Shown here: positions 50,684 to 59,941 of the stretch, one piece after another
Layout: the number at the start of each line of letters is the position of its first letter
Numbering within the stretch: the first letter of the stretch is position 1
From: Paenibacillus agaridevorans
GTDB taxonomy: Bacteria; Bacillota; Bacilli; Paenibacillales; Paenibacillaceae
Reading direction: 5' to 3'
Length of the DNA: 63,721 nucleotides
NCBI RefSeq assembly: GCF_003112455.1
Contig: NZ_BDQX01000430.1
Location: 1 to 63,721 of the forward strand
Notes under the pieces: model-generated
The model's input: only the letters and a program-made list of their open reading frames with translations
Databases searched by the model: none
What the model was told of the DNA's origin: nothing
Position numbers and translations under genes: made by a program

Positions 50684-53600
50684 ATGAGAAAATCGCTTAC
50701 TAAGGTCATTGCGGTCGCGCTGGCCATGCTGTTGCTGCTGCCGGCAAGCTGGTCTGCCGGCAATGCGATGGCCGAGGGCGCAGATTCGGCACCGGACAAC
50801 ATCGTATTGTCCCAAAGCTTCGAAGATGGACAGACCGGCGGCTGGGCATCCGTCTGGGGCGGTCCCGGCTCTGTCTCCATCTCCACGGAACAAGCTTCGG
50901 AAGGCACTCATTCCCTGCTCTTTAGCGGCCGTGAAACGCGCGACAACAGTCCCAGTCTTAATCTAACGGCTCTTATGATCTCCGGCAAAACCTACGACCT
51001 CTCCCTCAAAGTACGATCCGGCTCCGGCAGCGATACGTTCCATGTCGCCTCCAAAGTCGATTCACCGCTTCTGGAAAACAAATACCCCTGGATCATCGGC
51101 AATCAAACGGTATCTTCCGCGGAATGGACGACCTTTTCGATCCGAAACTACGAGGTTCCGGCAAACACTGCGGAATTCCGTATTTGGGTAGAATCCGCCA
51201 GTGATTCCGTCTCTACGGCGGATATCTACATCGACGAGGTTTTGATCAAAGACGTGACGCCGGATACCGCGCCAGGCGGCGGCGACCTCGATCAAACCGG
51301 CTTGACGGCCGACTTCGAGAACGGTTCCGGCAACTGGGCCATCAGAAGCGGCAGTCCTGGCGAAAGTATCGCAGTCTCCGATGCAGACAATCATACCACC
51401 GGCGGAGAAGGCAGTCTGCTGGTAAACGTGTCGTCCCAATACAACGGCCCTATTCTGGATGTGATGGGCAAGATGCACAAAGGACATCAGTACCAACTCT
51501 CGGCGTGGGTCAAGATGGCTCCCGGAGAGCCGCCGACCTCGCTTCGACTCAGCGTACAAAGCGGCGACAGCACGTATACAAACGTCTCCCCCAACGTGGC
51601 CGCAACGGACGGAGCCTGGGTTCAACTGTCCGGTTCCTTTACAGTCGCCACTACTCCGAGCGTATTAAAGGCCTATGTGGAGACGGCTCAAAAGCCCGCG
51701 GCACCCGTTGCTTTTTATATGGATGACTTCGTCCTCTCCTATATCGGTCCCGTGGCGGCGCCGAAGCCGATTCAGAATTTGACTCCGATCAAGGAAACCT
51801 ATGAGGACTACTTCCTGATCGGCAACGCGGTTGGAGACGCCGAGTTCGAAGGCAACCGCCTGGATCTGCTAAAGCGGCATCATAACGTCGTAACGGCGGA
51901 AAATGCGATGAAGCCGGACTATGCCTACAATGAGAGCAGGCAGTTCGACTTCGCCGCGGAGGATGCCCTGATCGCCAAGATCGAAGCGAACGGGCTTCTG
52001 CTGCACGGCCACGTCCTTGTCTGGCATCAGCAGATGCCCTTATGGTTAAGCACCGCGGAGGATAACACGCCGCTCAGCCGGGAGTCGGCACTGGCCAATC
52101 TGCGGACGCATATCGAGACGGTCGTTGAGCACTTCGGCGACAAGGTCATCTCCTGGGATGTTGTCAACGAAGCCATGAGCGATAATCCCCCCAATCCGTC
52201 CGACTGGCGGGCTTCGCTGCGCAACTCCCCGTGGAAAGCGGCCATCGGCGACGACTATGTCGAGCAGGCTTTTCTGATCGCCAAGGAAGTCATTCTGGAC
52301 AATGGTTGGGACATCAAGCTCTATTACAACGACTACAACGACGACAACGCGAACAAGTCTACCGCCATCGCCAATATGGTGAAAGAGCTTAACGATAAAT
52401 ACGCGGAGACGCATGACGGCGAGCTGCTCATCGACGGAATCGGCATGCAGGCCCATTACAATCTCAATACGAAACCTGACAACGTGGAAGCTTCTCTGGA
52501 GCGTTTTATCGCGCTTGGCGTAGAGGTCAGCATTACGGAGATCGACATTACGGCCGGCGATAATGCCACTTTGTCCGATGCGCAGGCGAAGGCGCAAGGC
52601 TATTTGTACGCGCAGCTCATGAACATCTACAAGAAATATGCCGATCACATCGCCCGCGTGACGTTCTGGGGGCTTAACGACGCTTCCAGCTGGAGATCGG
52701 ACAATAACCCGCTCCTCTTTGACAGGGAGCTGCAAGCCAAGCCCGCTTATTACGGAGTTATCGATCCTGATCAGTTTATCGAACAAAATCCTCCCGTAGA
52801 CGTCACGGCCAAGGAAACGACGGCCCGTTACGGAACGCCTGTCGTAGACGGCGTTATCGACGGGATCTGGAGCACGACGGCCGACATTCCCGTCAATCAA
52901 TATCAGATGGCGTGGCAAGGCGCCCATGGCACGGCCAAGGCGCTATGGGACAACGAATATCTGTACGTGCTGTTCCAGGTCAACAACGCCGAACTCGACA
53001 AGAGCAGTCCGAACGCCTACGAACAAGACTCCGTCGAAATATTCCTGGATCAGAACAACGGGAAAACTCCCTCCTATCAGAACGATGACGGACAATACCG
53101 GGTCAACTATGACAATGAAACGTCATTTAATCCGCCCTCCATCGCTGAAGGTTTCCATTCCGCAACCGCGATTAACGGAACGAACTATACGGTGGAATTG
53201 CGGATACCGCTGACGTCGGTCACCCCGGACATCGGTTCGAAGCTTGGTTTCGACGTGCAAATCAACGACGGCAAAAACGGCTCCCGTCAAAGCGTCGCGA
53301 CATGGAACGATATGACAGGCCAAGGTTATCAGGACACCTCTGTCTACGGGGTGCTTGCCCTTCTCGGCCCAGGCTCCGGTAACGGCAACGGGAACGGGAA
53401 CGGCGTAATTGTTCTCCCCAATTCCGGTGCTGTGATCAGCAAGGAGGGCGTCGTCACCATCCAGCCTCGAATAACTTTCAAGAACGGCCGTTCGACCGCC
53501 TTGGTAACTGGCGACAACTTAAAGGATGCACTGAAGCTGGCGGACTCCGGCGACGGAGGAGCCAAACAGATTTGGATAGAGCTGCCGGCGCAGGCGAACG

Positions 53601-54610
53601 CGTCGTCTTACGAAATTGTATTGCCAACGGAAAGTCTGCGGGGCAAAGAATCCTTCCTACTCGCAGTGAAGATGGGCAGCAACATGATCTATGTTCCGAG
53701 CGACATGTTGTCCGGCACGGACGGCTTATCCGCCGAAATATCCATTCGAATATCGGATACGGCTGCGACAGAGCTGGACTCTGCTGTTAAGGCGCTGATC
53801 GGAGAACGTCCCGTCATCGAGCTGCAAGTGCTGGACGGCGACCGGATCATCCCTTGGCACAACCCGGATTCGCCAGTTTCTGTAGTTGTTCCTTATACGC
53901 CAACGGCCGAGGAGAATCTGCACCCGGAAGGAATCGTGGTCTGGCATATAGATGGATCGGGTACGCCGACTCCGGTCAAAAACAGCATTTACGACCAAAG
54001 CGCAGGCGCCGTCGTGTTCCGGACGACACATTTCAGCACCTACGCGGTTGCTTATGCCAGCCCTGCTTTCCGGGATCTGTCGGGCGTGAAATGGGCCGAA
54101 ACCGCAATACATGCAATGGCTGCACGCGATATCGTGAGAGGGGTCGGCGATAACTTCTTCTCGCCTCAAGCCTCTATCTCGAGAGCCGACTTCGTCGCTC
54201 TGCTGGTGCGAGCGCTGGAGCTGCAACAAGCGGACTATGAGGCGGAAATGTTCGAAGATGTCCCTTCGGACGCTTATTATTACGAGGAGCTGCTAATCGC
54301 GAAGCAACAAGGGATTGCAGCAGGCGTTGGAGACCGCCGGTTCAACCCGGACGGCCCAATCACTCGCCAAGACGTAATGGTGCTGACGATGCGCGCACTG
54401 AAAGCAGTCGGCATCGAGGCAGCGGCTTCAGCGGAATCTACATTAGAGACGTTTGGCGATGCGGGAGAAATTGCCGGGTATGCGAGAGAGAGCGTAGAGG
54501 CGCTCGCAGACCTCGGTATCATTGTAGGCAAAAACGGCAGCCTGGCGCCAAGAGACCTGCTCACTCGAGCCGAAGCCGCCGTCATTCTCTATCGACTCTG
54601 GCAGTTGTAA
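50684..54610 (+). CDS. SLH-anchored modular GH10 endo-1,4-beta-xylanase
   Basis: The 1308-residue secreted xylanase has a signal peptide (about 1-32, MAEGA cleavage region) and two CBM22-type beta modules (about 40-200 and 210-360). A GH10 barrel (about 365-700) has acid/base E496 in WDVVNEA and nucleophile E619 in ITEIDI. A CBM9 module (about 710-900; WDNEYLYVLFQV, QDSVEIFLDQN) follows, then a Gly/Asn linker (NGNGNGNG), a beta domain (about 920-1120) and three C-terminal SLH domains (about 1125-1308; ISRADFVALLVR, ITRQDVMVLTMR, LTRAEAAVILYR). The order matches known XynA-type cell-bound xylanases. The start at 50684 has AAGGGGG upstream; longer frames include the promoter. Confidence 0.95.
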   Translation: MRKSLTKVIAVALAMLLLLPASWSAGNAMAEGADSAPDNIVLSQSFEDGQTGGWASVWGGPGSVSISTEQASEGTHSLLFSGRETRDNSPSLNLTALMISGKTYDLSLKVRSGSGSDTFHVASKVDSPLLENKYPWIIGNQTVSSAEWTTFSIRNYEVPANTAEFRIWVESASDSVSTADIYIDEVLIKDVTPDTAPGGGDLDQTGLTADFENGSGNWAIRSGSPGESIAVSDADNHTTGGEGSLLVNVSSQYNGPILDVMGKMHKGHQYQLSAWVKMAPGEPPTSLRLSVQSGDSTYTNVSPNVAATDGAWVQLSGSFTVATTPSVLKAYVETAQKPAAPVAFYMDDFVLSYIGPVAAPKPIQNLTPIKETYEDYFLIGNAVGDAEFEGNRLDLLKRHHNVVTAENAMKPDYAYNESRQFDFAAEDALIAKIEANGLLLHGHVLVWHQQMPLWLSTAEDNTPLSRESALANLRTHIETVVEHFGDKVISWDVVNEAMSDNPPNPSDWRASLRNSPWKAAIGDDYVEQAFLIAKEVILDNGWDIKLYYNDYNDDNANKSTAIANMVKELNDKYAETHDGELLIDGIGMQAHYNLNTKPDNVEASLERFIALGVEVSITEIDITAGDNATLSDAQAKAQGYLYAQLMNIYKKYADHIARVTFWGLNDASSWRSDNNPLLFDRELQAKPAYYGVIDPDQFIEQNPPVDVTAKETTARYGTPVVDGVIDGIWSTTADIPVNQYQMAWQGAHGTAKALWDNEYLYVLFQVNNAELDKSSPNAYEQDSVEIFLDQNNGKTPSYQNDDGQYRVNYDNETSFNPPSIAEGFHSATAINGTNYTVELRIPLTSVTPDIGSKLGFDVQINDGKNGSRQSVATWNDMTGQGYQDTSVYGVLALLGPGSGNGNGNGNGVIVLPNSGAVISKEGVVTIQPRITFKNGRSTALVTGDNLKDALKLADSGDGGAKQIWIELPAQANASSYEIVLPTESLRGKESFLLAVKMGSNMIYVPSDMLSGTDGLSAEISIRISDTAATELDSAVKALIGERPVIELQVLDGDRIIPWHNPDSPVSVVVPYTPTAEENLHPEGIVVWHIDGSGTPTPVKNSIYDQSAGAVVFRTTHFSTYAVAYASPAFRDLSGVKWAETAIHAMAARDIVRGVGDNFFSPQASISRADFVALLVRALELQQADYEAEMFEDVPSDAYYYEELLIAKQQGIAAGVGDRRFNPDGPITRQDVMVLTMRALKAVGIEAAASAESTLETFGDAGEIAGYARESVEALADLGIIVGKNGSLAPRDLLTRAEAAVILYRLWQL

Positions 54611-54634
54611 GATCGGCACTTGGCATATTTACAG

Positions 54635-54677
54635 ACCGCCCTCTTGTGAAGTACGCTAGAGTTACTTGAGAGGCGGT
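54635..54677 (+). promoter_or_regulatory. Stem that covers the ribosome site of the ABC-CNB gene
   Basis: ACCGCCCTCT (54635-54644) can pair with AGAGGCGGT (54669-54677) with one bulged base. The right arm contains the only Shine-Dalgarno of the next gene, so folding would hide it. It may act as a translation switch or a weak terminator of the xylanase gene. Confidence 0.4.
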
Positions 54678-54683
54678 GTCCCG

Positions 54684-56831
54684 TTGCAATTGACCACAAT
54701 GATTCTATCGCAATTATGGAAGCATAAGCTTTGGACGGTGCTGTTCCTGTTGGCCCTTGTACTGGAAGTGGCCTATGCGGTAGCAGCACCGTACAGCTTG
54801 AAATTTATTATGGACGAAGCGCTGATTCCGCGAAATATGGAGGTATTCCTCCTTATCCTGGGCATTTTGCTGATCGGAGGCACAATCAGCGTGGTCGCGA
54901 ATTTGCTGGGCGACTATTCGCTCGGCATTCTTAGCGGCAATACGATCCGGACCCTTCGAGCGAAGCTGTTCTCGCATCTGCAAAAGCAATCGTTACCCTT
55001 CTTTCAGCAATATCGAATCGGCGACCTGACGACACGTTTTTCGTCGGACATGTCCTCGATTGAGGGCCTCGTTCGATTGACAAGTCCTTCGCTGCTGAAG
55101 GAGTCGTTCTCGGTCGTTCTCGGCTTGACGGCTCTTTTCCTGCTGGAGTGGAGACTGGCGCTCGCGCTTCTCGCCGCCTCCCTGCTTATGATGCTCGCTC
55201 CCAAGCTGTTGCAGAAGCGGGCGGAAGCCGCAACGATCGCCTACCGCGATGCGCAAGCCGGTTTCTCCAATACGGTTGACGAGATGATCAAGGGTCATCG
55301 GACGATCAAGGGCTTGCATCAGCAGGAACGATTTACGACTCGCGGCGGCAGCGACATTAAAGGGCTGTTTACTCTAGGATTCCGACTGCATATGACAAGT
55401 TCGCTGATGGAGAGGATTCCACTCGCCATCATGCTGCTGACAAACGGCGGTTTGATTGGCCTTGGAGGGTATCTTATTTTCCGGGAAATGATGAGCATCG
55501 GAGACTTTATGGCTTTCTTCACCCTTTCGCTGACCGTTGCGCAAGGAGGAGCCAATCTGTCGTATCTCATTCCTGATTTTATCGATTCCGGCGTCAGCTT
55601 CCGGCGAGTGGGAGAGGTGCTGGAGGTAGAGCCGACCGTGCCGGAGGCCGGCAACGCCAAAACGCTTCAGCAGGAAGTCGGAACGTTCCGGTTAAACCAG
55701 GTGACGTTTGGTTATTCCGATACGACGACGCAGCTGCGGAATGTAAGCCTGGACATTCCTTCCGGCAGCTACGTTGCCTTCGTGGGCTCCAGCGGCTCCG
55801 GCAAAAGCACGGCGCTGCAGCTCCTGGCCCGCTTCTACGATCCTCGAGAGGGTGCGGTGATGGCCGATAACCTCGACCTCCGTACCATCAGCGAAGTTTC
55901 CTTAAGACGGTACGTCACACTGGTTACGCAGGAAACCTTCTTGTTCAACACCACCATTCGCGACAATCTCGTGCTCGACCAGAGCGGCCTGACCGATGAA
56001 GAACTGCGCGTAGCGGCGGAGAAAGCAAAAATTCACGCCGTTATCGAACGTTGGCCGGATGGCTACGATACGAAGGTGCATCACGAGGGAGGCACTTTGT
56101 CGGGCGGCGAACGCCAACGGCTTGCCATCGCGCGGGCGCTCCTCCGCAAACCGAGGCTGCTCCTGCTCGATGAGGTGACGTCCGCGCTTGATCCCGCGAC
56201 GGAGGCGGATATTAACAAGCTGCTGCTTGAGCTTCGCGGCGCTCATACTCTCGTATCCGTAACGCATAGGCTGGATTCCGCCGCACAAGCGGATCTGATC
56301 TTCGTCTTCGACCAAGGTGTCGTCGTCGAATCCGGTTCGCATCCCGAGCTGATGGAGCGCGGCGGCGTTTATCGGGGTTTATGGGACAAGCAGCATGGCT
56401 TCCGCCTTTCCGAAGACGGCAGACATGCCGCCGTGCAGGGAGAGCGTTTGTCCAAGCTTGCTTTCTTCTCAGGTCTGGAATCGGACGCGCTGGAGGAGAT
56501 CGCCGCCCATTTCGCGACCGAAACCTTCAAGGCAGGAGAAGATGTCGTCACCGAAGGCGAGGAAGGCGACAAATTCTACATTATCGTGCGTGGCCGGTTC
56601 GAGGTACGCAAGGAGATTGAAGGGCAAGGCGAGATCACCGTTGCCGTGCTGCAAGACGGCGACCATTTCGGCGAGATTGCGCTGCTGCGGGACATTCCGC
56701 GCACGGCGACCGTCAGGGCTTCGGCATCCGGAACCGTGCTGTCGATGAACCGGGAATCGTTCCTGGGCATTACCGCCAGGTACCCGCAGATCCGTTCCGT
56801 ACTGGAGCAATCGCTGTTGGAGCGATCGTGA
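54684..56831 (+). CDS. ABC exporter fused to a cyclic-nucleotide-binding domain
   Basis: The 715-residue half-transporter has six transmembrane helices (about 10-290) and an ATPase with Walker A GSSGSGKS (near 370), signature LSGGERQ (near 473), Walker B LLLLDEV and H-loop SVTHRL. A C-terminal CNB domain (about 585-710) carries the phosphate-binding cassette FGEIALLRDIPRTATV, with the Glu and Arg that bind cyclic nucleotides. The transported substrate is unknown; it would act as a homodimer. The start TTG at 54684 fits AGAGGCGG; TTG at 54666 is upstream of that site. Such fusions occur in exporters of several phyla. Whether cAMP, c-di-AMP or nothing binds is not deducible. Confidence 0.9.
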   Translation: MQLTTMILSQLWKHKLWTVLFLLALVLEVAYAVAAPYSLKFIMDEALIPRNMEVFLLILGILLIGGTISVVANLLGDYSLGILSGNTIRTLRAKLFSHLQKQSLPFFQQYRIGDLTTRFSSDMSSIEGLVRLTSPSLLKESFSVVLGLTALFLLEWRLALALLAASLLMMLAPKLLQKRAEAATIAYRDAQAGFSNTVDEMIKGHRTIKGLHQQERFTTRGGSDIKGLFTLGFRLHMTSSLMERIPLAIMLLTNGGLIGLGGYLIFREMMSIGDFMAFFTLSLTVAQGGANLSYLIPDFIDSGVSFRRVGEVLEVEPTVPEAGNAKTLQQEVGTFRLNQVTFGYSDTTTQLRNVSLDIPSGSYVAFVGSSGSGKSTALQLLARFYDPREGAVMADNLDLRTISEVSLRRYVTLVTQETFLFNTTIRDNLVLDQSGLTDEELRVAAEKAKIHAVIERWPDGYDTKVHHEGGTLSGGERQRLAIARALLRKPRLLLLDEVTSALDPATEADINKLLLELRGAHTLVSVTHRLDSAAQADLIFVFDQGVVVESGSHPELMERGGVYRGLWDKQHGFRLSEDGRHAAVQGERLSKLAFFSGLESDALEEIAAHFATETFKAGEDVVTEGEEGDKFYIIVRGRFEVRKEIEGQGEITVAVLQDGDHFGEIALLRDIPRTATVRASASGTVLSMNRESFLGITARYPQIRSVLEQSLLERS

Positions 56832-56832
56832 A

Positions 56833-56873
56833 AAAGCCTCCCAAGCCGCTATGATGCGACTTGGGAGGCTTTT
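56833..56873. terminator. Bidirectional terminator between the ABC exporter and MmcQ genes
   Basis: AAAGCCTCCCAAG pairs perfectly with CTTGGGAGGCTTT across a 14-base loop, with A/T runs on both sides. It lies between convergent genes. Confidence 0.9.
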
Positions 56874-56889
56874 ATGGTTGCAAATGGAT

Positions 56890-56913
56890 GCACTAGCACT
56901 AGCACTAGCACTA
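56890..56913. repeat. Hexanucleotide microsatellite (GCACTA)x4
   Basis: Four exact copies of GCACTA lie directly after the stop codon of the MmcQ/YjbR gene (minus strand). They are intergenic and may be variable in length between strains. Confidence 0.85.
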
Positions 56914-56914
56914 A

Positions 56915-57289
56915 CTAGCCTCGTTTGGATTGAAGCCACGCCTTCGCGAGTCCCTTAGGCGCGGCCAGCAGGTAAGCCTCTTCCAAGAGATCGGCGATCA
57001 TTTCCCATTCCTCGAGATGATTGATACTGATCCAGCCATGCTGGCCGATGTAAGGAGTCCGAAAGAATCTCGCGTCTTGAAGCAAGATCTCTGCGTTCTC
57101 CGGCGTAGACTTGATATGCATAATGCCATCCCGCATCATAATGAACGACTTGCTCTTTACCTTATAGACCGTGTGTCCATGGCCGTCGACAAGCTCGGTC
57201 GATTCGGGAAATTCCGCGCATATCGAACGAACCCGTTCTAGCATAGCCCGTCCTTCCTCCGTCTTCATGCCTCCTGCCTGCTGCTCCAC
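56915..57289 (-). CDS. MmcQ/YjbR family protein
   Basis: The protein of about 124 residues has the small double-wing fold of the MmcQ/YjbR (CyaY-like, DUF419) family. Typical segments are ICAEFPESTELVDGHGHTVYKVKSKSFI, TPYIGQHGWISI (the conserved Gly-His/Gly-Trp turn) and a C-terminal helix pair ending in APKGLAKAWL. DNA-binding has been suggested for the family, but function is unknown. I chose GTG at 57289 with AAAGGTGG eight bases upstream. ATG at 57268 has its AGGAGG only one base away. The gene follows patB by 14 bases, so they are probably co-transcribed. Confidence 0.8.
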   Translation of the reverse strand: MEQQAGGMKTEEGRAMLERVRSICAEFPESTELVDGHGHTVYKVKSKSFIMMRDGIMHIKSTPENAEILLQDARFFRTPYIGQHGWISINHLEEWEMIADLLEEAYLLAAPKGLAKAWLQSKRG

Positions 57290-57303
57290 GTTTATCGCCA
57301 CCT

Positions 57304-58485
57304 TTACCGGGATTCCAGACCGTTTGCCGCCTCCGCGAATTGACGGAGAGCCTTCTCGAGAATAAACCTCGGGCAAGCCAGGTTGATCCTCAGCCAGCCT
57401 TCGCCTTCGCTGCCGAATACAGAACCTTCGTTGAAGACGACCTTGGCGCGCTTATACATCAAATCCTTGAGACCCGCTTTATCGAGTCCCAATTCCCTGC
57501 AATCCACCCATAGCAGATAGGTGCCGTCCGGCTTCATCGGCTTTACCGAAGGCAGATGTTGCTGCAAGTATTGAAGCGCGTAAGCGAGATTGCCTTCCAC
57601 ATAAGCGAACATGTCGTCCAGCCATTGCTCGCTCTCATTATAGGCAGCTACGACCGCATCCTGCGCGAAATGGCTGGCCATATGGAGAGACAGCGTATGG
57701 ATCCGCTTGTCAAGCTTGGCTTTGAGCGCCTTATTGGAAACCACCATAAAGGAAGTTACAAGGCCGGGCAAATTAAACGTCTTCGTGACGGACAATGTCG
57801 TAATCGTAATGTCGGCAATCTCCGGAGACAACGTCGCGAACGGCGTATGGACATGCCCCGGGAACGTCAAGTCGCAATGGATTTCGTCCGATACGACGAT
57901 GACCCCGTAACGCAAGCACAGCTCTCCCAGCCGCAGCAGCTCGCTCCGCTCCCATACCCGTCCGCCGGGATTATGCGGACTGCACAGCAGCAGCAGCTTG
58001 GCTCCGCCCTGGAACAACGATTCCAGATGCTCGTAATCCATCTCATATCGACCGTCTTTGAGAATCAGCGGGTTCTTGGCGACCTTGCGGCCATTGCTCT
58101 CGATGACGTCGTAGAACGGATAATAGACCGGCGATTGCAGCACTACTTGACCTCCGGGCTCTGAGAATTGTTCGACGCAAAGGCTTAGAGAAGTAACGAC
58201 GCTTGGCGCATCCCCGAGCCAGGCCGGATCGATATCCCAGCCATGGCGGCGTTTGAACCAGCCCACGATGGACTCCGCATAATCGTCCGTCCGGATCGCA
58301 TAGCCGTAAGCGGCTAACTCCGCACGGCGCTTAAGCACCTCTTGCACGGCGGGAGGACTCGGAAAGTCCATGTCCGCTACCCATAGAGGAAGTATATCTT
58401 TGTCGCCAAACATATTTTCGGATTGATCCCACTTGTAGGATCTTGTATTCCGGCGGTCCAGCAATTCGTCAAAATTTACAGTCAC
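57304..58485 (-). CDS. PatB/MalY-type PLP-dependent C-S lyase
   Basis: The 393-residue fold-type I aminotransferase-family enzyme most likely cleaves cystathionine or other cysteine conjugates (beta C-S lyase). Family motifs are PLWVADMDFPSPPAV, SPHNPGGRVW (PLP-contacting Asn), VVSDEIHCDLTF (Asp stacking on the cofactor) and SVTKTFNLPGL with the Schiff-base lysine. The C-terminal WLRINLACPR has the carboxylate-binding arginine. The second GTG (58485) fits GAGGTG at six bases better than the GTG at 58494. Confidence 0.93.
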   Translation of the reverse strand: MTVNFDELLDRRNTRSYKWDQSENMFGDKDILPLWVADMDFPSPPAVQEVLKRRAELAAYGYAIRTDDYAESIVGWFKRRHGWDIDPAWLGDAPSVVTSLSLCVEQFSEPGGQVVLQSPVYYPFYDVIESNGRKVAKNPLILKDGRYEMDYEHLESLFQGGAKLLLLCSPHNPGGRVWERSELLRLGELCLRYGVIVVSDEIHCDLTFPGHVHTPFATLSPEIADITITTLSVTKTFNLPGLVTSFMVVSNKALKAKLDKRIHTLSLHMASHFAQDAVVAAYNESEQWLDDMFAYVEGNLAYALQYLQQHLPSVKPMKPDGTYLLWVDCRELGLDKAGLKDLMYKRAKVVFNEGSVFGSEGEGWLRINLACPRFILEKALRQFAEAANGLESR

Positions 58486-58625
58486 GCGTTTCACCTCTTC
58501 TGCAGCGTACGGGCGCGAGTCTCCTCGCGCCGCCTATTGTTTGTCATCATTTTACCGATTCCGTCCTTGCTAAGCAACAGCAATATGTAATTTCAGCTCC
58601 TTGGATCCGTATAACTCCATCCAGC

Positions 58626-58666
58626 AGAAAAGCTCCCGCTCCGCCGTTGCGGCGGAATGGGAGCTT
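58626..58666 (-). terminator. Terminator of the lar/uronate isomerase-like operon
   Basis: AAGCTCCC/GGGAGCTT and TCCGCC/GGCGGA form a two-part stem with a 5-base loop. On the minus strand TTTTCTG follows. Confidence 0.7.
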
Positions 58667-58675
58667 GGATCGATG

Positions 58676-59926
58676 TTAAGCTTCGCGACCGAGGAAACGC
58701 CAAAAGTTGCGATGATACATATCTTCCAGATCGCGTTTGATCTCCTCGTCGGTCACGCGCCAGCCGCTTTCCAGCAGCTTGACATACTTGTCCGCAAGCA
58801 CTTCGCCCACGATCTTGCGGGAATATTCCCACTTGTAGATAAGCTGCTCGAACACGCGACAGTCGGAGTGAATCGGGATCATCGTCGTTCCCAGCAATTC
58901 GATCCGGAAGCGCGTCATCTCTTCCACGATGGAGTCCGTATTCAGGAACCACCAGCAGCCGAAAATCATCAGATTGCGGAATTTGCGGGCAAGCACCGCA
59001 AGCTCATGCTGATTCTCGCGGGCCAGCATGGTCACGATGAACTTCTGCTCCGGATATTTCCGGCACAGCGCCTCCATCGCGGACACATCGGACTTCATGC
59101 TCATGTCGCCGGCAAGCTTAAGTCCTGGATTGGACGCCCGGCGCACGCCGATCATAAGCGCGAACGGAATGCCTTGCTCCTGACAGACCGGAATCATCAC
59201 TTCGTCGATCATGGACGTGCGATGATGTTCGGCCGGATACGCGAAGTCGCCAGGCATGGAAACGGCCAGATACAACGCGTCCATGCGGATAATCCATTCT
59301 TTGAGAAAGCGGCGCACCTCGTTTTTGGTCCCTTCGGTCCATGCCTCTTCCACCAGGTAGCCTTGTTTGTTCAGCTCTTGGACCGCGAACGGCCAATTAT
59401 TGAGCAAGGAATCGACGCGCAGGGCGGCGTAGAAACGAGGATCCTTTTTGCCGTTGCCGGCTTCCCAAACGGGACGTTCCAGCGGATCGAACGGATCGTT
59501 GGTCATGACGATTCGCTCAACTTTGGCGATCTCCATCACGGCGTCTACCTGCTCGTTCACGCTGCGCTTCGCGAAGGCCTCGCGGTAATCGTCCAGATTC
59601 CTCGACGATACGTCGATGCCAAGGCGATTAAGCATCGTAATAAATCCGCTTGCCGCCTCGCTCACCGGCGAATGATCGACGAACAGCCGCTGCCAGATCA
59701 GATCGGCCTGCTCCTTCTTGGATAAAGACCAGAATTCGTCGTAAGGCTGGTCCGTTCTGCGGAATGATTCCGACACCAAATAATGGTATACAAGCAGCTC
59801 GTCCACGCCCCATAGCAGCAGTTCCCCGTACTCGGGCGCGTACAGATGGGTGTGCATGTCGGTGACGGGCAGCGTGTTTGCCAGATGTACCGTTCTCTCT
59901 CTTAATTGCCGAATCTCTTCGTTCAT
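58676..59926 (-). CDS. Uronate isomerase-like amidohydrolase-superfamily protein
   Basis: The 416-residue protein resembles glucuronate/galacturonate isomerase (UxaC). The N-terminal metal-binding TDMHTHLY is present, with ALRVDSLLNNWP and a late IPIHSDCRVFEQLIYKWEYSRKIVGEVLADKY that fits the UxaC C-terminal barrel. It is about 50 residues shorter than E. coli UxaC and diverges in the middle, so its substrate may differ. A cytoplasmic TIM-barrel enzyme is expected. It lies 15 bp downstream of larC and ends at a terminator, which places it in the nickel-pincer cofactor operon. Confidence 0.8.
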   Translation of the reverse strand: MNEEIRQLRERTVHLANTLPVTDMHTHLYAPEYGELLLWGVDELLVYHYLVSESFRRTDQPYDEFWSLSKKEQADLIWQRLFVDHSPVSEAASGFITMLNRLGIDVSSRNLDDYREAFAKRSVNEQVDAVMEIAKVERIVMTNDPFDPLERPVWEAGNGKKDPRFYAALRVDSLLNNWPFAVQELNKQGYLVEEAWTEGTKNEVRRFLKEWIIRMDALYLAVSMPGDFAYPAEHHRTSMIDEVMIPVCQEQGIPFALMIGVRRASNPGLKLAGDMSMKSDVSAMEALCRKYPEQKFIVTMLARENQHELAVLARKFRNLMIFGCWWFLNTDSIVEEMTRFRIELLGTTMIPIHSDCRVFEQLIYKWEYSRKIVGEVLADKYVKLLESGWRVTDEEIKRDLEDMYHRNFWRFLGREA

Positions 59927-59941
59927 CGGTTGGATCCTCCC

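Noticed and set aside
52046..52927. 293-codon minus-strand frame opposite the xylanase
   Set aside because: Covers the GH10 catalytic region in antisense and has no ribosome site or motif.
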